DNA from: Agromyces rhizosphaerae
GTDB lineage: Bacteria; Actinomycetota; Actinomycetes; Actinomycetales; Microbacteriaceae
Direction: 5' to 3'
DNA: 64,000 nt
Assembly (NCBI RefSeq): GCF_027925245.1
Contig: NZ_BSDP01000001.1
Coordinates: 1,674,001-1,738,000 of the forward strand
Both the position numbers and the translations under genes were made by a program. Positions within the stretch are counted from its first letter, which is position 1, and every line of letters begins with the position of its first letter. This document shows positions 48,757-57,958 of the stretch, one piece after another. The notes under the pieces are model-generated. The model was given only the letters and a program-made list of their open reading frames with translations, did not search any database and was not told where the DNA came from.

Positions 48757-51700
48757 TCACAGCGGGAACGGCCCGCCGATCGGTGCCGCGACCGAGATCA
48801 CCACGGTGTCGGATGCCGTGTTGCCGGCCCCGTCCGTTGCCTCGACCGTCACCGTGTAGGTCGCGCCCATGCGCGCGACGACCTCGACCTGCGCGTCGCC
48901 GACGACCCGGATGTCGGCCTTGTGACCGGCGGCCGTGACCTCGACGATCTCCACCGTGGGCTCCTCGCCCGAGTCGTCGGTCGCCTCGATGAGGAGGCCG
49001 ACCGTCGTCCACTTCGCGTTGGGCGGGAACACCGTGGCCGGGTCGGCCGCGACGCTGAGCTCGGGCGGCGTCGAGTCGAGCACGAGGCCGACGATGACCG
49101 GGTCGTGGTCGCTCGAGCGGTACGCGTCCGGCGCGTACAGGGCGTCCTGCGCGTCCTGCTTGAACGACATGTCGTAGTCGATCAGGCTCGGCTCGTCGGC
49201 GTTGATCGCCCACGGCGCGGCGCCGGTGACCTCGTCCACGAGGCCGGGGCCGGCCAGCGCGTAGTCGAGGTAGCCGAGCTGGCCGTCGAACACGTACGAG
49301 TAGGCGTACTCGCCCTGCTCCTGGAGCAGCAGGTCGGTGTAGCCCCCCGCGACCAGCACGTCGATCGGCTCCTCGTGGTCGTACGAGTTGAGGTCGCCGA
49401 TGATGAGCGTCCGCTCCTCGGTGCCCTGGTCGGTCGGGTCGGTGTCGATCCAGTCGACCATCGCCTCGGCGGCCGACGTGCGGGTCAGGTTGCAGTTGCC
49501 CGCACCGTCCAGCAGGTCGGGGTCGCCGTCGTCCTCGCAGGAGGAGCCCTTCGACTTCAGGTGGTTCACCAGGACCGTGACCTTGCCGCCGGCGGCGTCG
49601 GCGAACGTCTGCGCGAGCGCCGGGCGGTTCTTCGAGTCGATGAACCGCGGGTCGACCGACTCGTCGAGCAGCGCGAAGTCGCCCACCGGGGTCGCCGTCG
49701 CCGCCTTGTAGACGAACGCCGTGGTGATCACGTCGGTGCCGATCACGCCGGTGTCCACGTAGTCGTACACCTCCGAACCGAGCACGTCGTTCAGGGCGTC
49801 GACCAGCGTCGCGACCGCGCTGGCCGCGCCCTCGTCGCCGTTGTTCTCGATCTCGATGAGGCCGAACACGTCGGCGTCGATCTCCGCGAGGGCCGCGACG
49901 ATCTTCGCCTCCTGGCGCTCGAACTCCTCGGTGGTGTTCGCGCCGCGCGAGTTCAGCGTGGTGAAGTAGTTCAGCACGTTGAAGCTCGCGACGGTGAACT
50001 CGCCGCCGACCTCCGGCACGTCCGGCCGCGGGTTGACCGACTCGAAGTCGGCGCCCTGGGTCGGCTGGACCGCCCAGGTGTCGAACCGGTAGTCGAGCAC
50101 GCCGGTGGCGTTCGTCACCAGGTCGCCGCCGCGGAACAGGTTGTCGAGCGTGAACTCGGCGCCGTTCGGGTGGATCGCCGGGTCGGGGTTCTGCGTGCTG
50201 CGGCCGTCGTCGAGCATGATGCGGTTCAGTGCGTTCTCCTCGGCGAGGTCGACCGCCGGCTGGCCCGGCTCGACCACCGCGGTCGGGGTGTACTGCCGCT
50301 CGGTGCCGAGCGCGATGAGGCCGTACCGTCCGTAGTTGTAGAACTCGAGGATCGCGAGCTCCTGCGGGAGCGTCACGAGCATGCCCTCGACGGCCTCGCG
50401 GTCCGCCTCGGTGAGGGGCAGCTCGAGCTCCGTGGCCGCGGGCGTCGCCGCGCCGGTGGCGCACACGACGACCTCGGTCGGCGTGATCTCCGTGAGGCCG
50501 AAGTACTCGCTCACGGCACCGGCGACGATCACCTCGTCGCCCACGTCGACGGATGCTCCGCCCGGCGCGTAGACGAAGATGCCGTCGCTCGTGGCGGCGT
50601 CGCCGTCACCGGCGTCCTGGATGTAGTACCCGCCGAAACCGCCGGACTGGAAGTCGCCGACGACCACGCCGGAGACGATCACGTCGCTGCCTGCGACCGG
50701 CGAGGCGTCGCCGGATCCCTGCACGGAGCCGATCGTCACGACCTCGTCGGCGCAGCTGAGCGGCGGTGCCACGTAGACGTAGACCTCGTTGGCCGCGCCC
50801 GGCGTGTTCCACGCCTCGCCGTCGGCCGGCGTCGCGCCGGGGAAGGCGTCGAGGCCCGCGCCGTTGAACGCGTTGCGCACCCAGTCGGCCGCGGTGTCGG
50901 TGTCGGTGCCGTCGGGAATGCGAGACGCACCGCCCACGTCGAACCCGTTGCCGTCGTACCCGCCCGTGAGCACCGTGTCCCCATACGCGAGGTCGCCTGC
51001 GTCCCCGTCGGAGACCGCGACCGTGTCGACGATCTCGAAGGCGAACCCGTCGTCGATCATGCCGTCGTTCTCGGCGTCCAGGTCGGCGGTGTCGTCGTAC
51101 CCGGAGACGAGCACCAGGGTCATGGTGCCGTTCTGGAACTCGTTGCTGAGCGGGCCGACCACGTAGTAGCCGTCGCCGTTCGCGACGCCGAGGCTGGTCG
51201 TCCCGACGACCACGCCGCCGAAGTTGCTCGAGCTGGAGTCGCCCTCGAGCTGGAGCAGGTCGTAGTCCGACAGGTCCTCGCCCGGCAGGCCGAGCACCTC
51301 GACGTACTCGCTGGTGTCCGACCCGGTGTGGTTCGCCACGAACTCGTTGATCACGGGCCCGGACGGGCCGGTCGAACCGCCGCAGTCCGCCGTATGCGAG
51401 CCGAGGCCGTCGAACGTGTTGTTCGCGAAGCCGACCCACTCGACCGCCGGGTCGAAGACGTCGTCGACGACCGTGTCGCCGACGCACACCGACGCCATGC
51501 GGCGGAGCGTGTTGTCCTGGGTCGAGGTGAGGTCGGCGCCCCACTGGCTGCCCGGGTCGAACCCGACCTGGCCGATGGAGTCGACCACGGTGCCGGCGTT
51601 GCGCAGCAGGATCGCGTCGTCGCCGTTCCAGAGGTTGGCCGAGGTCGTCTGGTCGGCGTACGCGGCGAGGTCCTCGTCGGCGAACACGAACGTCCCGCCC

Positions 51701-51969
51701 GCCGCGACCGCCCCGATGAGGTCGAACGCGGCCGTCGCGGACCCGCCGTTGAACGAGATCTGGAGGTCGTAGTCGGTGAGGTCGATCTCGCCGTCGGTGG
51801 GGTTGTACAGCTCGATCGCCTTGTTGAACGACGATCCCTCGACGTACTCGCTGATGATCAGCTCGGTCGGCACCACCTCCTCCGCCTGCGCTGGGGCGGC
51901 GACGCCCACGGCCAGCAGCGATGCTGCGGCCGCGGCGGCGACGGTGGCTCGACGAACGGGATGTCTCAT
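48757..51969 (-). CDS. ExeM/NucH-type extracellular endonuclease with lamin-tail domains
   Basis: 1070 aa. Signal peptide ending APAQA; a first lamin-tail domain (IISEYVEGSSFNKAIELYNP), a second (VINEFVANHTGSDTSEYVEV, about 205-330), an OB-fold region (VTIGSVQGSGDASPVAGSDV, about 410-500) and an EEP nuclease domain (about 650-960) with ASFNVLNYF, FGLIEIENNGDE, VNHLKSKG, IIGDLNSYD and SDHDPVIVGL. A C-terminal Ig-like domain (STPPELSVAADPA…) follows. Such enzymes degrade extracellular DNA for nutrition or biofilm turnover. No LPxTG or membrane tail is present, so it is released. ATG at 51969 with GGAGGAG; TAGTCT about 57 bases upstream is a -10 candidate. Confidence 0.88.
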   Translation of the reverse strand: MRHPVRRATVAAAAAASLLAVGVAAPAQAEEVVPTELIISEYVEGSSFNKAIELYNPTDGEIDLTDYDLQISFNGGSATAAFDLIGAVAAGGTFVFADEDLAAYADQTTSANLWNGDDAILLRNAGTVVDSIGQVGFDPGSQWGADLTSTQDNTLRRMASVCVGDTVVDDVFDPAVEWVGFANNTFDGLGSHTADCGGSTGPSGPVINEFVANHTGSDTSEYVEVLGLPGEDLSDYDLLQLEGDSSSSNFGGVVVGTTSLGVANGDGYYVVGPLSNEFQNGTMTLVLVSGYDDTADLDAENDGMIDDGFAFEIVDTVAVSDGDAGDLAYGDTVLTGGYDGNGFDVGGASRIPDGTDTDTAADWVRNAFNGAGLDAFPGATPADGEAWNTPGAANEVYVYVAPPLSCADEVVTIGSVQGSGDASPVAGSDVIVSGVVVGDFQSGGFGGYYIQDAGDGDAATSDGIFVYAPGGASVDVGDEVIVAGAVSEYFGLTEITPTEVVVCATGAATPAATELELPLTEADREAVEGMLVTLPQELAILEFYNYGRYGLIALGTERQYTPTAVVEPGQPAVDLAEENALNRIMLDDGRSTQNPDPAIHPNGAEFTLDNLFRGGDLVTNATGVLDYRFDTWAVQPTQGADFESVNPRPDVPEVGGEFTVASFNVLNYFTTLNSRGANTTEEFERQEAKIVAALAEIDADVFGLIEIENNGDEGAASAVATLVDALNDVLGSEVYDYVDTGVIGTDVITTAFVYKAATATPVGDFALLDESVDPRFIDSKNRPALAQTFADAAGGKVTVLVNHLKSKGSSCEDDGDPDLLDGAGNCNLTRTSAAEAMVDWIDTDPTDQGTEERTLIIGDLNSYDHEEPIDVLVAGGYTDLLLQEQGEYAYSYVFDGQLGYLDYALAGPGLVDEVTGAAPWAINADEPSLIDYDMSFKQDAQDALYAPDAYRSSDHDPVIVGLVLDSTPPELSVAADPATVFPPNAKWTTVGLLIEATDDSGEEPTVEIVEVTAAGHKADIRVVGDAQVEVVARMGATYTVTVEATDGAGNTASDTVVISVAAPIGGPFPL

Positions 51970-52144
51970 CAGTGCTCCTCCGGATCCGCGTCCGCGGGGC
52001 GTCGGTGTCCCCCCGAACGTGGGAGAGACTAGGACGCGGTTCGTGACGCCCGGAAGGCCCTGCCGGTTACGACTGCGTGAATCACGCGGATGCGCAGCTC
52101 AGGCGGCATCCGTGCTCATCTGAGCACACGGGGAGCGGATGCCC

Positions 52145-52169
52145 CTGAGCCGGCCCGACGCCGGCTCAG
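52145..52169 (-). terminator. Terminator of the polyamine-type ABC operon
   Basis: CTGAGCCGGC (52145-52154) pairs with GCCGGCTCAG (52160-52169) around five bases. The right arm contains the stop codon of the last permease gene. Confidence 0.6.
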
Positions 52170-52966
52170 CGCCGCTGCTGCTCCGACCCCGACAGGCGCT
52201 GCGCGATCGCGATCGGGATGATCGAGACGAGCACCAGCACGACCGCGATGACCGCGACGATCGGCGCCTGGTTCGGCCGGAACATGTTGTTCAGGATGAA
52301 GATCGGCAGCGTCGTCACCCCCGACCCGGCAGTGAACGTGGTCACGATGATCTCGTCGAACGACAGCGCGAACGCGAGCAGGCCGCCCGCGAGCAGCGCC
52401 GAGCGCAGCTGGGGGAAGGTCACCAGCCGGAAGGTGGTCCACACGCCCGCGCCGAGGTCGGCCGAGGCGTCCTCGAGGTTCGTGCCGACCCGCCGCAGCC
52501 GCGCGATCACGTTGTTGAACACGGTCACGATGCAGAAGGTCGCGTGCGCGATCACCACCGTCCAGATCGACAGCGGCACGCCCATGATGGTGCGGAAGAA
52601 GTTGTTCAGCGCGATGCCCGTGATGATGCCGGGCAGTGCGATCGGCAGGATCACCAGCAGGCTCACCGCGTCGCGCCCGAAGAACGAGAACCGCTGCAGC
52701 GCGAGCGAGATGAGCGTGCCGAGCACGAGCGAGACGAGCGTCGCGATCGACGCGACCTGCACGCTCGTCAGCACCGCCTCGAGCGCGCCGGCGCTGGAGA
52801 ACGCGCGGCGCCACCACTCGAGCGTGAAGCCGGGCGGCGGCCAGCTGAGGCTGGTGCTCGTCGAGAACGAGTTCACGAGCACGACGAACAGCGGCACGTA
52901 GACGATCACCAGGATCAGCGCGGTCAGTGCGCCCAGGGTGACGCGGGCGGCGCGGGAGAGTCGCAT
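52166..52966 (-). CDS. ABC transporter permease (PotC type)
   Basis: 266 aa, six transmembrane helices. The EAA loop reads EDASADLGAGVWTTFRLVTFPQLRSALLAG, the contact site for the ATPase, and SFDEIIVTTF follows as in PotC/YdcV permeases. It forms the inner-membrane channel with the PotB-type permease encoded just upstream (12-base gap), taking spermidine/putrescine or a related small amine. ATG at 52966. It is the last gene of a four-gene operon running minus from 56301, ending in a hairpin terminator. Confidence 0.9.
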   Translation of the reverse strand: MRLSRAARVTLGALTALILVIVYVPLFVVLVNSFSTSTSLSWPPPGFTLEWWRRAFSSAGALEAVLTSVQVASIATLVSLVLGTLISLALQRFSFFGRDAVSLLVILPIALPGIITGIALNNFFRTIMGVPLSIWTVVIAHATFCIVTVFNNVIARLRRVGTNLEDASADLGAGVWTTFRLVTFPQLRSALLAGGLLAFALSFDEIIVTTFTAGSGVTTLPIFILNNMFRPNQAPIVAVIAVVLVLVSIIPIAIAQRLSGSEQQRR

Positions 52967-52977
52967 CCGTCTCGCTC

Positions 52978-53907
52978 CTAGAGGTTGTCGAGCGCGCCGG
53001 TGCGGCGCACGAGGAAGAGGTAGCCGGAGATGATCACGATCGGGATGAGCGCGATCGCCGACGCCAGCGGCAGGTTGTTGGCCGCGCCGACGTTCGTGTA
53101 GACGAGGTTGCCGAGCATCTGGCTCGCGCCGCCGACGATGTTCACGGTGATGTAGTCGCCGAGCGAGAGCGAGAAGCTGAAGATCGTGCCGGCGATGATG
53201 GCGGGCATGGCCATCGGCAGCACCACGAGCCGCATCGTCTGCCAGGTTGACCCGCCCAGGTCGCCGGATGCCTCGAGCAGCGAGTCGGGCACGCGCTCGA
53301 GCCCCGCGTAGATCGGCAGGATCACGTAGGGCAGCCAGAGGTACGAGAGCGTGATGATCGTGGCGGGCAGCCCGTAGCCGGGCGTGTGCAGGCCGAGCGG
53401 CGAGATGAGCCACTCCAGGATGCCGTCCTGGGAGAGCACCGAGCGCCAGGCGTAGGCCTTCACGAGGTAGCTCGCCCAGAGCGGCGTGAGCACCGCGACC
53501 ACGAGGGCGCGCTGCAGGCGCGGCGAGGCGACCTTGGCCATGAAGAACGCGATCGGCAGCGCGAGGGCCACGTCGATGACCGTGACCGCGAGCGCCACGC
53601 CGAGGGTGCGCAGGGTCACGGTCTGGTACAGCGAGCCCGTGACGACCGTGATGATGTTGTCGAGCGTGAACTCGGTGGAGATCTGCCCGGTGAAGCTGTC
53701 GACGCTCCAGAACGCGGTGATGAGCAGCGCCGCGAGCGCGAAGATGTAGACGAGCCCGAGCCAGAACAGCGGGGCCGACAGCAGCAGCGCCAGGCGCGCA
53801 CGGGGGTGCGAGCTCAGGTACACGGAGCCGCGGCGGGCGAGCGTGTCGCGCGGCGCGGGCACGGGCGTGCGGCCGGGTGCCGGGGCGGGGGCGTCGGTCG
53901 TGGTCAT
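52978..53907 (-). CDS. ABC transporter permease (PotB type)
   Basis: 309 aa with six transmembrane helices after an N-terminal hydrophilic segment of about 35 residues. The EAA loop LEASGDLGGSTWQTMRLVVLPMAMPAII is complete and SLGDYITVNIVGG follows, as in PotB/YdcU. Partners are the PotC-type permease downstream and the PotA-type ATPase and PotD-type binding protein upstream. A strong double hairpin separates it from the binding-protein gene, which should make it less abundant than that protein. Confidence 0.9.
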   Translation of the reverse strand: MTTTDAPAPAPGRTPVPAPRDTLARRGSVYLSSHPRARLALLLSAPLFWLGLVYIFALAALLITAFWSVDSFTGQISTEFTLDNIITVVTGSLYQTVTLRTLGVALAVTVIDVALALPIAFFMAKVASPRLQRALVVAVLTPLWASYLVKAYAWRSVLSQDGILEWLISPLGLHTPGYGLPATIITLSYLWLPYVILPIYAGLERVPDSLLEASGDLGGSTWQTMRLVVLPMAMPAIIAGTIFSFSLSLGDYITVNIVGGASQMLGNLVYTNVGAANNLPLASAIALIPIVIISGYLFLVRRTGALDNL

Positions 53908-53944
53908 CGCGTTCCTCGGGCGGTTCGGGGGTGAGGGGCGGGGC

Positions 53945-53998
53945 GGATGCCCCGGGGTGGGGCGGCCCGTCGGGTGACGGGCCGCCCCAGGGGCATCC
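53945..53998 (-). promoter_or_regulatory. Strong intercistronic hairpin between binding-protein and permease genes
   Basis: Inner stem: GGGGCGGCCCGTC (53959-53971) with its complement (53976-53988), four-base loop. Outer stem: GGATGCCCC (53945-53953) with GGGGCATCC (53990-53998). It lies just after the PotD-type stop at 54001. Such structures protect upstream mRNA or end part of transcription, giving excess binding protein. Confidence 0.65.
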
Positions 53999-54000
53999 GT

Positions 54001-55185
54001 CTAGCCCTTGATCTCCTGCCAGGCCGTCGTCCAGCCCGCGTAGTCGACGCACTCGACGTCGGTGCGGCCGTCGACGCACTCGGCGATCGGCGTGGTCCAG
54101 TACCAGATCTGCGCGGCGTACTCGGCGTCACCGGCGTGGAACGCCTCGCACGAGCCCTCCGAGCGGAACTCGCAGGCGGCCTCGTTCGACGGCGCCTCGC
54201 CGAAGTACTCGGTCGCTGCGCCGTTCGCCTCGGGGCTGGCGATGTAGTCGAGCCACGCATAGGCGCAGTTCGGGTTCTCGGCCTCCGAGCCGATCATCCA
54301 GGTGTCCGACCAGCCGGTCGCGCCCTCCTCGGGCAGCACGACGTCGGTCGTCGCGCCCGACGCGGCGAGCACGTTCTGGATGACCTGCCAGGTCGTGCCG
54401 ACCACCGAGTCGCCGGTCTCGAACGCCTGGATCTCCTTGAGGTAGTCGCTCCAGTACTCGCCGACGTGCTCGCGCTGGGCCTTGAGCAGGTCGACCGCGG
54501 CGGCGAACTGGGTCTCGTCGAGGGCGTACGGGTTCTCGATGCCGAGCTCGGGCTCGTGGGCCATGAGGTACACGGCCGCGTCGGCGATGTAGATCGGCGA
54601 GTCGTAGGCGGTGACCTTGCCCGAGTAGTCGCCCGCGGCGTCGAACACGACGTCCCACGAGGTCGGGGCCGGGGTGACCTCGTCCGTGTTGTACATGAGC
54701 AGGTTCGCGCCGTAGCCGTGGGGCACGCCGTACGAGACGCCGTCGACCGAGTTCCACTCCTTCTCCTTGAGGAAGTCGTAGATGCCCTCGTAGTTCGGGA
54801 TGAGGTCGGTGTTGACCGGCGCCACGTCGCCCGCGGCGATGAGGCGCAGGGTCGCGTCGCCCGAGGCGGCGACCACGTCGTACTCGCCCGTCTTCATGAG
54901 GTTGAACGCCTCGTCGGAGGTGCCGTAGGTCTTCGAGGTGACCACGCAGCCGGTGGCCTCCTCGAACGGGGTGACCCAGTCGATCGCCGGGTCGTTCGAG
55001 CCGTCCTCGACGTAGCCGGGCCACGCGAGCAGCGAGACCTGGCCCTCGTACTCGCCGAGCTCGGTCGCGGCCTCGCCGCCGTCGGTCGACCCGGAGGTCG
55101 TGCCGCAGGCGGTGAGCACGGCGACCGAGGCGATCGCCAGTGCGGTGGTGCCGACGCGGGCTGCGCGGCGCGGGATGCGTGTCAT
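54001..55185 (-). CDS. Polyamine-type extracellular solute-binding lipoprotein (PotD type)
   Basis: 394 aa. Signal peptide with lipobox LTAC, so it is tethered outside the membrane. The body has LLAWPGYVEDG, FEEATGCVVTSKTYGTSDEAFNLM, YDVVAASGDATLRLIAAGDVAPVN and VPHGYGANLLMYNTDEV, the PotD/PotF pattern with aromatic ligand-cradling residues. It delivers substrate to the two permeases. The family also includes binders of other amines or thiamine, so 'polyamine' is inference. ATG at 55185 with AGGAG upstream. Confidence 0.88.
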   Translation of the reverse strand: MTRIPRRAARVGTTALAIASVAVLTACGTTSGSTDGGEAATELGEYEGQVSLLAWPGYVEDGSNDPAIDWVTPFEEATGCVVTSKTYGTSDEAFNLMKTGEYDVVAASGDATLRLIAAGDVAPVNTDLIPNYEGIYDFLKEKEWNSVDGVSYGVPHGYGANLLMYNTDEVTPAPTSWDVVFDAAGDYSGKVTAYDSPIYIADAAVYLMAHEPELGIENPYALDETQFAAAVDLLKAQREHVGEYWSDYLKEIQAFETGDSVVGTTWQVIQNVLAASGATTDVVLPEEGATGWSDTWMIGSEAENPNCAYAWLDYIASPEANGAATEYFGEAPSNEAACEFRSEGSCEAFHAGDAEYAAQIWYWTTPIAECVDGRTDVECVDYAGWTTAWQEIKG

Positions 55186-55239
55186 GCGTTCTCCTTGGTG
55201 TGATGCGGTGGACGGTGCAGGTGGTGCGGGCCGGTGGGG

Positions 55240-56301
55240 TCAGGGGCGGGCGGATGCCTCGGGTTCGGGCGCGTCCGCGGCCGCGAGCGCCACGACGTCG
55301 GCCTCGCGCCAGGCGGCGACCACGCGGTCGCCGCGCGCGTCGGCGTCGCCGCGGTGCTGGTCGTTCTGCTCGAGGACGGTGATGCGCGCGCCCGCGTCGA
55401 GGTCGACCACGATGCGGGTCGCGCTGCCGGTGTAGATGAGCTCGGTGATCGTGCCCTCGGCGCGGTGCTCGCCGCTCGGCGGGAGGTCGCCGCGCGCGAT
55501 CTGCACCTTCTCGGGGCGCACCGAGTGCTCGCCGTCGCGGCCGAGCAGGGCGGCCGACAGCTCGGCGTCGAACAGGTTCGAGGTGCCGACGAAGTCGGCG
55601 ACGAATCGCGAGGCGGGGCGCTCGTAGAGCTCGGCGGGGGTGCCGAGCTGCTCGATGCGGCCGGCGTTGAACACCGCGATGCGGTCGCTCAGGGTGAGCG
55701 CCTCGTCCTGGTCGTGGGTGACGAAGATGAACGTGATGCCGAGCTCGCGCTGGATCTGCTTCAGCTCGACCTGCATCTGCTCGCGCAGCTTCAGGTCGAG
55801 CGCGCCGAGCGGCTCGTCGAGCAGGAGCGCCTTCGGCTGCACGACGGTGGCGCGGGCGAGCGCGACGCGCTGCCGCTGGCCGCCGGAGAGCTGGGCCGGT
55901 CGGCGGTCGGCGAAGTCCGCGAGCCGCACCGAGGCGAGGGCCTCGCGGGCGCGCCCGAGGCGCTCGCGACGGCCGACCCCGCGCACGCGGAGGCCGTAGG
56001 CGACGTTGTCGAGCACCGACATGTGCGGGAAGAGCGCGTAGTCCTGGAACACCGTGTTCACGTCGCGGTCGAACGGGGCGCGGGCGGTCACGTCGGTGCC
56101 GAAGAGCTCGATGGTGCCGTCGGTGGGCTGGTCGAAGCCCGCGATGAGCCGCAGCACCGTGGTCTTGCCCGAGCCCGACGGACCGAGCATCGAGAAGAAC
56201 TCCCCCGGCTGGATCTCGAGGTCGACGTGGTCGACCGCGGTCACGGCACCGAACTCCTTGGTCAGCGCGCGGAGCCGGATTGCGGGCGTGGATGCGTCCA
56301 C
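55240..56301 (-). CDS. ABC transporter ATPase (PotA type)
   Basis: 353 aa. Walker A GPSGSGKTT (40-48), Q loop QDYALFPHM, signature LSGGQRQRV near 140, Walker B ALLLDEPLGALD, H loop VTHDQDEAL, then a C-terminal TOBE domain (SVRPEKVQIARGDL). It drives uptake by the PotB/PotC-type channel. The GTG at 56301 is preferred over the ATG at 56334 because GGAGG lies directly before it and the -10 box and operator overlap the longer start. First gene of the operon, divergent from the GntR regulator. Confidence 0.9.
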   Translation of the reverse strand: MDASTPAIRLRALTKEFGAVTAVDHVDLEIQPGEFFSMLGPSGSGKTTVLRLIAGFDQPTDGTIELFGTDVTARAPFDRDVNTVFQDYALFPHMSVLDNVAYGLRVRGVGRRERLGRAREALASVRLADFADRRPAQLSGGQRQRVALARATVVQPKALLLDEPLGALDLKLREQMQVELKQIQRELGITFIFVTHDQDEALTLSDRIAVFNAGRIEQLGTPAELYERPASRFVADFVGTSNLFDAELSAALLGRDGEHSVRPEKVQIARGDLPPSGEHRAEGTITELIYTGSATRIVVDLDAGARITVLEQNDQHRGDADARGDRVVAAWREADVVALAAADAPEPEASARP

Positions 56302-56329
56302 GGTGCCTCCTTCGGATGGGATGAAAAGA

Positions 56330-56347
56330 ATCATATGGATCCAGATG
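56330..56347. promoter_or_regulatory. -10 box of the transporter operon and probable GntR operator
   Basis: TATGAT on the minus strand (56335 to 56330) is a good -10 for the PotA-type gene. Overlapping it is CATATGGATCCAGATG (56332-56347), a 16-base palindrome with a single mismatched pair, centred on TGGATCCA. Its place between the divergent transporter operon and GntR gene makes it the likely binding site of that regulator. Confidence 0.55.
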
Positions 56348-56403
56348 TAAATGCGTGAGGCTTGCGTGTTACGGTCGTGTCACAACTTCCGGATGGGGGT
56401 CGG

Positions 56404-57165
56404 ATGCCGCAGCTGACGAGGCTTCCCGACGTGACGCGCGCGGTCGTCTTCGCCCCGCTCGACGCGATCGGACGCGCCGATCGGGTCGAGCAGCGCATCG
56501 GCGACGCCATCGTGCTCGGCGTGCTGCGCGACGGGGAGCGGCTGCCGAGCGAGGCCGAGCTCGCACGCCGCCTGGGGGTGGCCGTCGTGACCGCGCGCGA
56601 GGCGCTCGAGGCCCTGCGGGCGCGCGGCCTCGTGCAGACCCGGCGCGGGCGCGAGGGCGGCAGCTTCGTGACCTTCGACCCCGCCGCATCCGATCGCGTG
56701 GTCGACGAGCGGCTGGCCGCGATCAGCCGCATCGACATCCGCGACCTCGCCGCCCACTACACCGCCATCGCCGGCACCGCGGCGGAGCTCGCGGCCGACC
56801 GGGCCACCGACGACGACGTGGCCAGCCTGCGCGCGCTCGCGGCGTCGGTCGACTCGTCGACGGCGGGTGCCGCGCGGCGCGGTCACGGCAGGTTCCGGCT
56901 CGACGTGGCCGCGCTCAGCCAGTCCGCCCGCCTCGTGCACGAGGAGCTGCGGCTGCAGGCCGAGTTCGGCCCGCTGCTGTGGATGTGCCTGCGCGACGCC
57001 GACTATCGTGAGCGCAGCCGCGTCGTGCGCGACGAGACCGTCGACGCCGTCGAGGCGCTCGACCCCGAGCGCGCCAGGCGCATCACGACGGCCTGGATCG
57101 GCGAGGCGACCGGTTGGCTGATCGACGAGAAGACGAGGCGCGAGCGGAGCGGAGGCACCGGGTGA
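56404..57165 (+). CDS. GntR-family (FadR-type) regulator
   Basis: 253 aa. N-terminal winged helix with the GntR signature RIGDAIVLGVLRDGERLPSEAELARRLGVAVVTAREALEALRARGLVQTRRGREGG (positions about 28-85, landmark only). The all-helical C-terminal FCD/FadR-type domain follows (RIDIRDLAAHYTAIAG … ERARRITTAWIGEA). FCD domains sense small acids or related ligands. ATG at 56404 after GGGGGT. It is divergent from the polyamine-type operon and its stop overlaps the start of the dCache protein by four bases; repression of the transporter through the palindrome at 56332 is likely. Confidence 0.87.
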   Translation: MPQLTRLPDVTRAVVFAPLDAIGRADRVEQRIGDAIVLGVLRDGERLPSEAELARRLGVAVVTAREALEALRARGLVQTRRGREGGSFVTFDPAASDRVVDERLAAISRIDIRDLAAHYTAIAGTAAELAADRATDDDVASLRALAASVDSSTAGAARRGHGRFRLDVAALSQSARLVHEELRLQAEFGPLLWMCLRDADYRERSRVVRDETVDAVEALDPERARRITTAWIGEATGWLIDEKTRRERSGGTG

Positions 57166-57938
57166 CGACGGGAACGACACTGGCGACGGATGCCGCGGCG
57201 GCCCGCATCGCCGAGACGGTCGACGGGCTGTTCGCGCTGATCGGCACCTGGCGCGACGACGTGGCCGAGCACGTGGCCGACCGGGTGGCGCCGCTGGCGG
57301 CGGGCGTCGACGAGGTCGTCGAGCGCTTCGCCGTGCGGGCGCTCGAGGACCCGGACTCGCTCGTGACGGGCGCCGGGTTCGTGGCCGCGCCCGGGCTCCT
57401 CGCCGACGCGCCCTGGCACCTCTCCTGGTGGCTCGGGGACGCGAACACGCTGGGCCTCGACGGCCGCGAGCCCACGATCCGCCGCCTCGAGGCGGTGGTC
57501 GACCCCGACGCGGAGAGCTTCCGCGACTACACGACGCTCGAATGGTGGCGGGTGCCGCTCGCGACCGGGCGGCGCCACCTCACCGGGCCGTACGTCGACT
57601 ACCTGTGCACCGACGCGTACACCGTGACGATCACCGTGCCGGTGCTCGTGGACGGCGAGATGGCGGGCGTGGTCGGCGCCGACGTGTACGTCAGCGAACT
57701 CGAGTCGGCGCTCCTCCCGGTGATCGAGGCGACCGGCGGCGCCTGCACGGTCGTGAACGCCCGCGGTCGCGTCGTCGCCTCGACCGACGCCCAGCGCGCG
57801 GTCGGCACGGTGCTGCGGATCGACGGGCTGCGGGACGCGCTCGACGGTCCGGCCGACGGGCGGGCGGTCGAGCTCGACGGCGTGGGCCGCGTGCTCGCGT
57901 GCGGCGACACCACGCTCGCGCTGGTCGTCGAGGACTGA
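57162..57938 (+). CDS. Stand-alone soluble dCache sensor-domain protein
   Basis: 258 aa. The central part has WWLGDANTLGLDG, DYTTLEWWRVPLATGRRHLTGPYVDYLCTDAYTVTITVPV and MAGVVGADVYVSELE, the PDC/dCache pattern of bacterial sensors, seen here in pieces. A repeat-like second half (CTVVNARGRVVASTDAQRAVG) matches the membrane-proximal Cache lobe. Unlike normal Cache receptors it has no signal peptide, membrane helix or output domain. It is translationally coupled to the GntR gene (GTG overlapping by four bases), so a cytoplasmic ligand-sensing partner for the regulator or the transporter substrate is the best inference. Confidence 0.75.
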   Translation: MTTGTTLATDAAAARIAETVDGLFALIGTWRDDVAEHVADRVAPLAAGVDEVVERFAVRALEDPDSLVTGAGFVAAPGLLADAPWHLSWWLGDANTLGLDGREPTIRRLEAVVDPDAESFRDYTTLEWWRVPLATGRRHLTGPYVDYLCTDAYTVTITVPVLVDGEMAGVVGADVYVSELESALLPVIEATGGACTVVNARGRVVASTDAQRAVGTVLRIDGLRDALDGPADGRAVELDGVGRVLACGDTTLALVVED

Positions 57939-57958
57939 ACGCGGCGCGTCGCGCGGGG

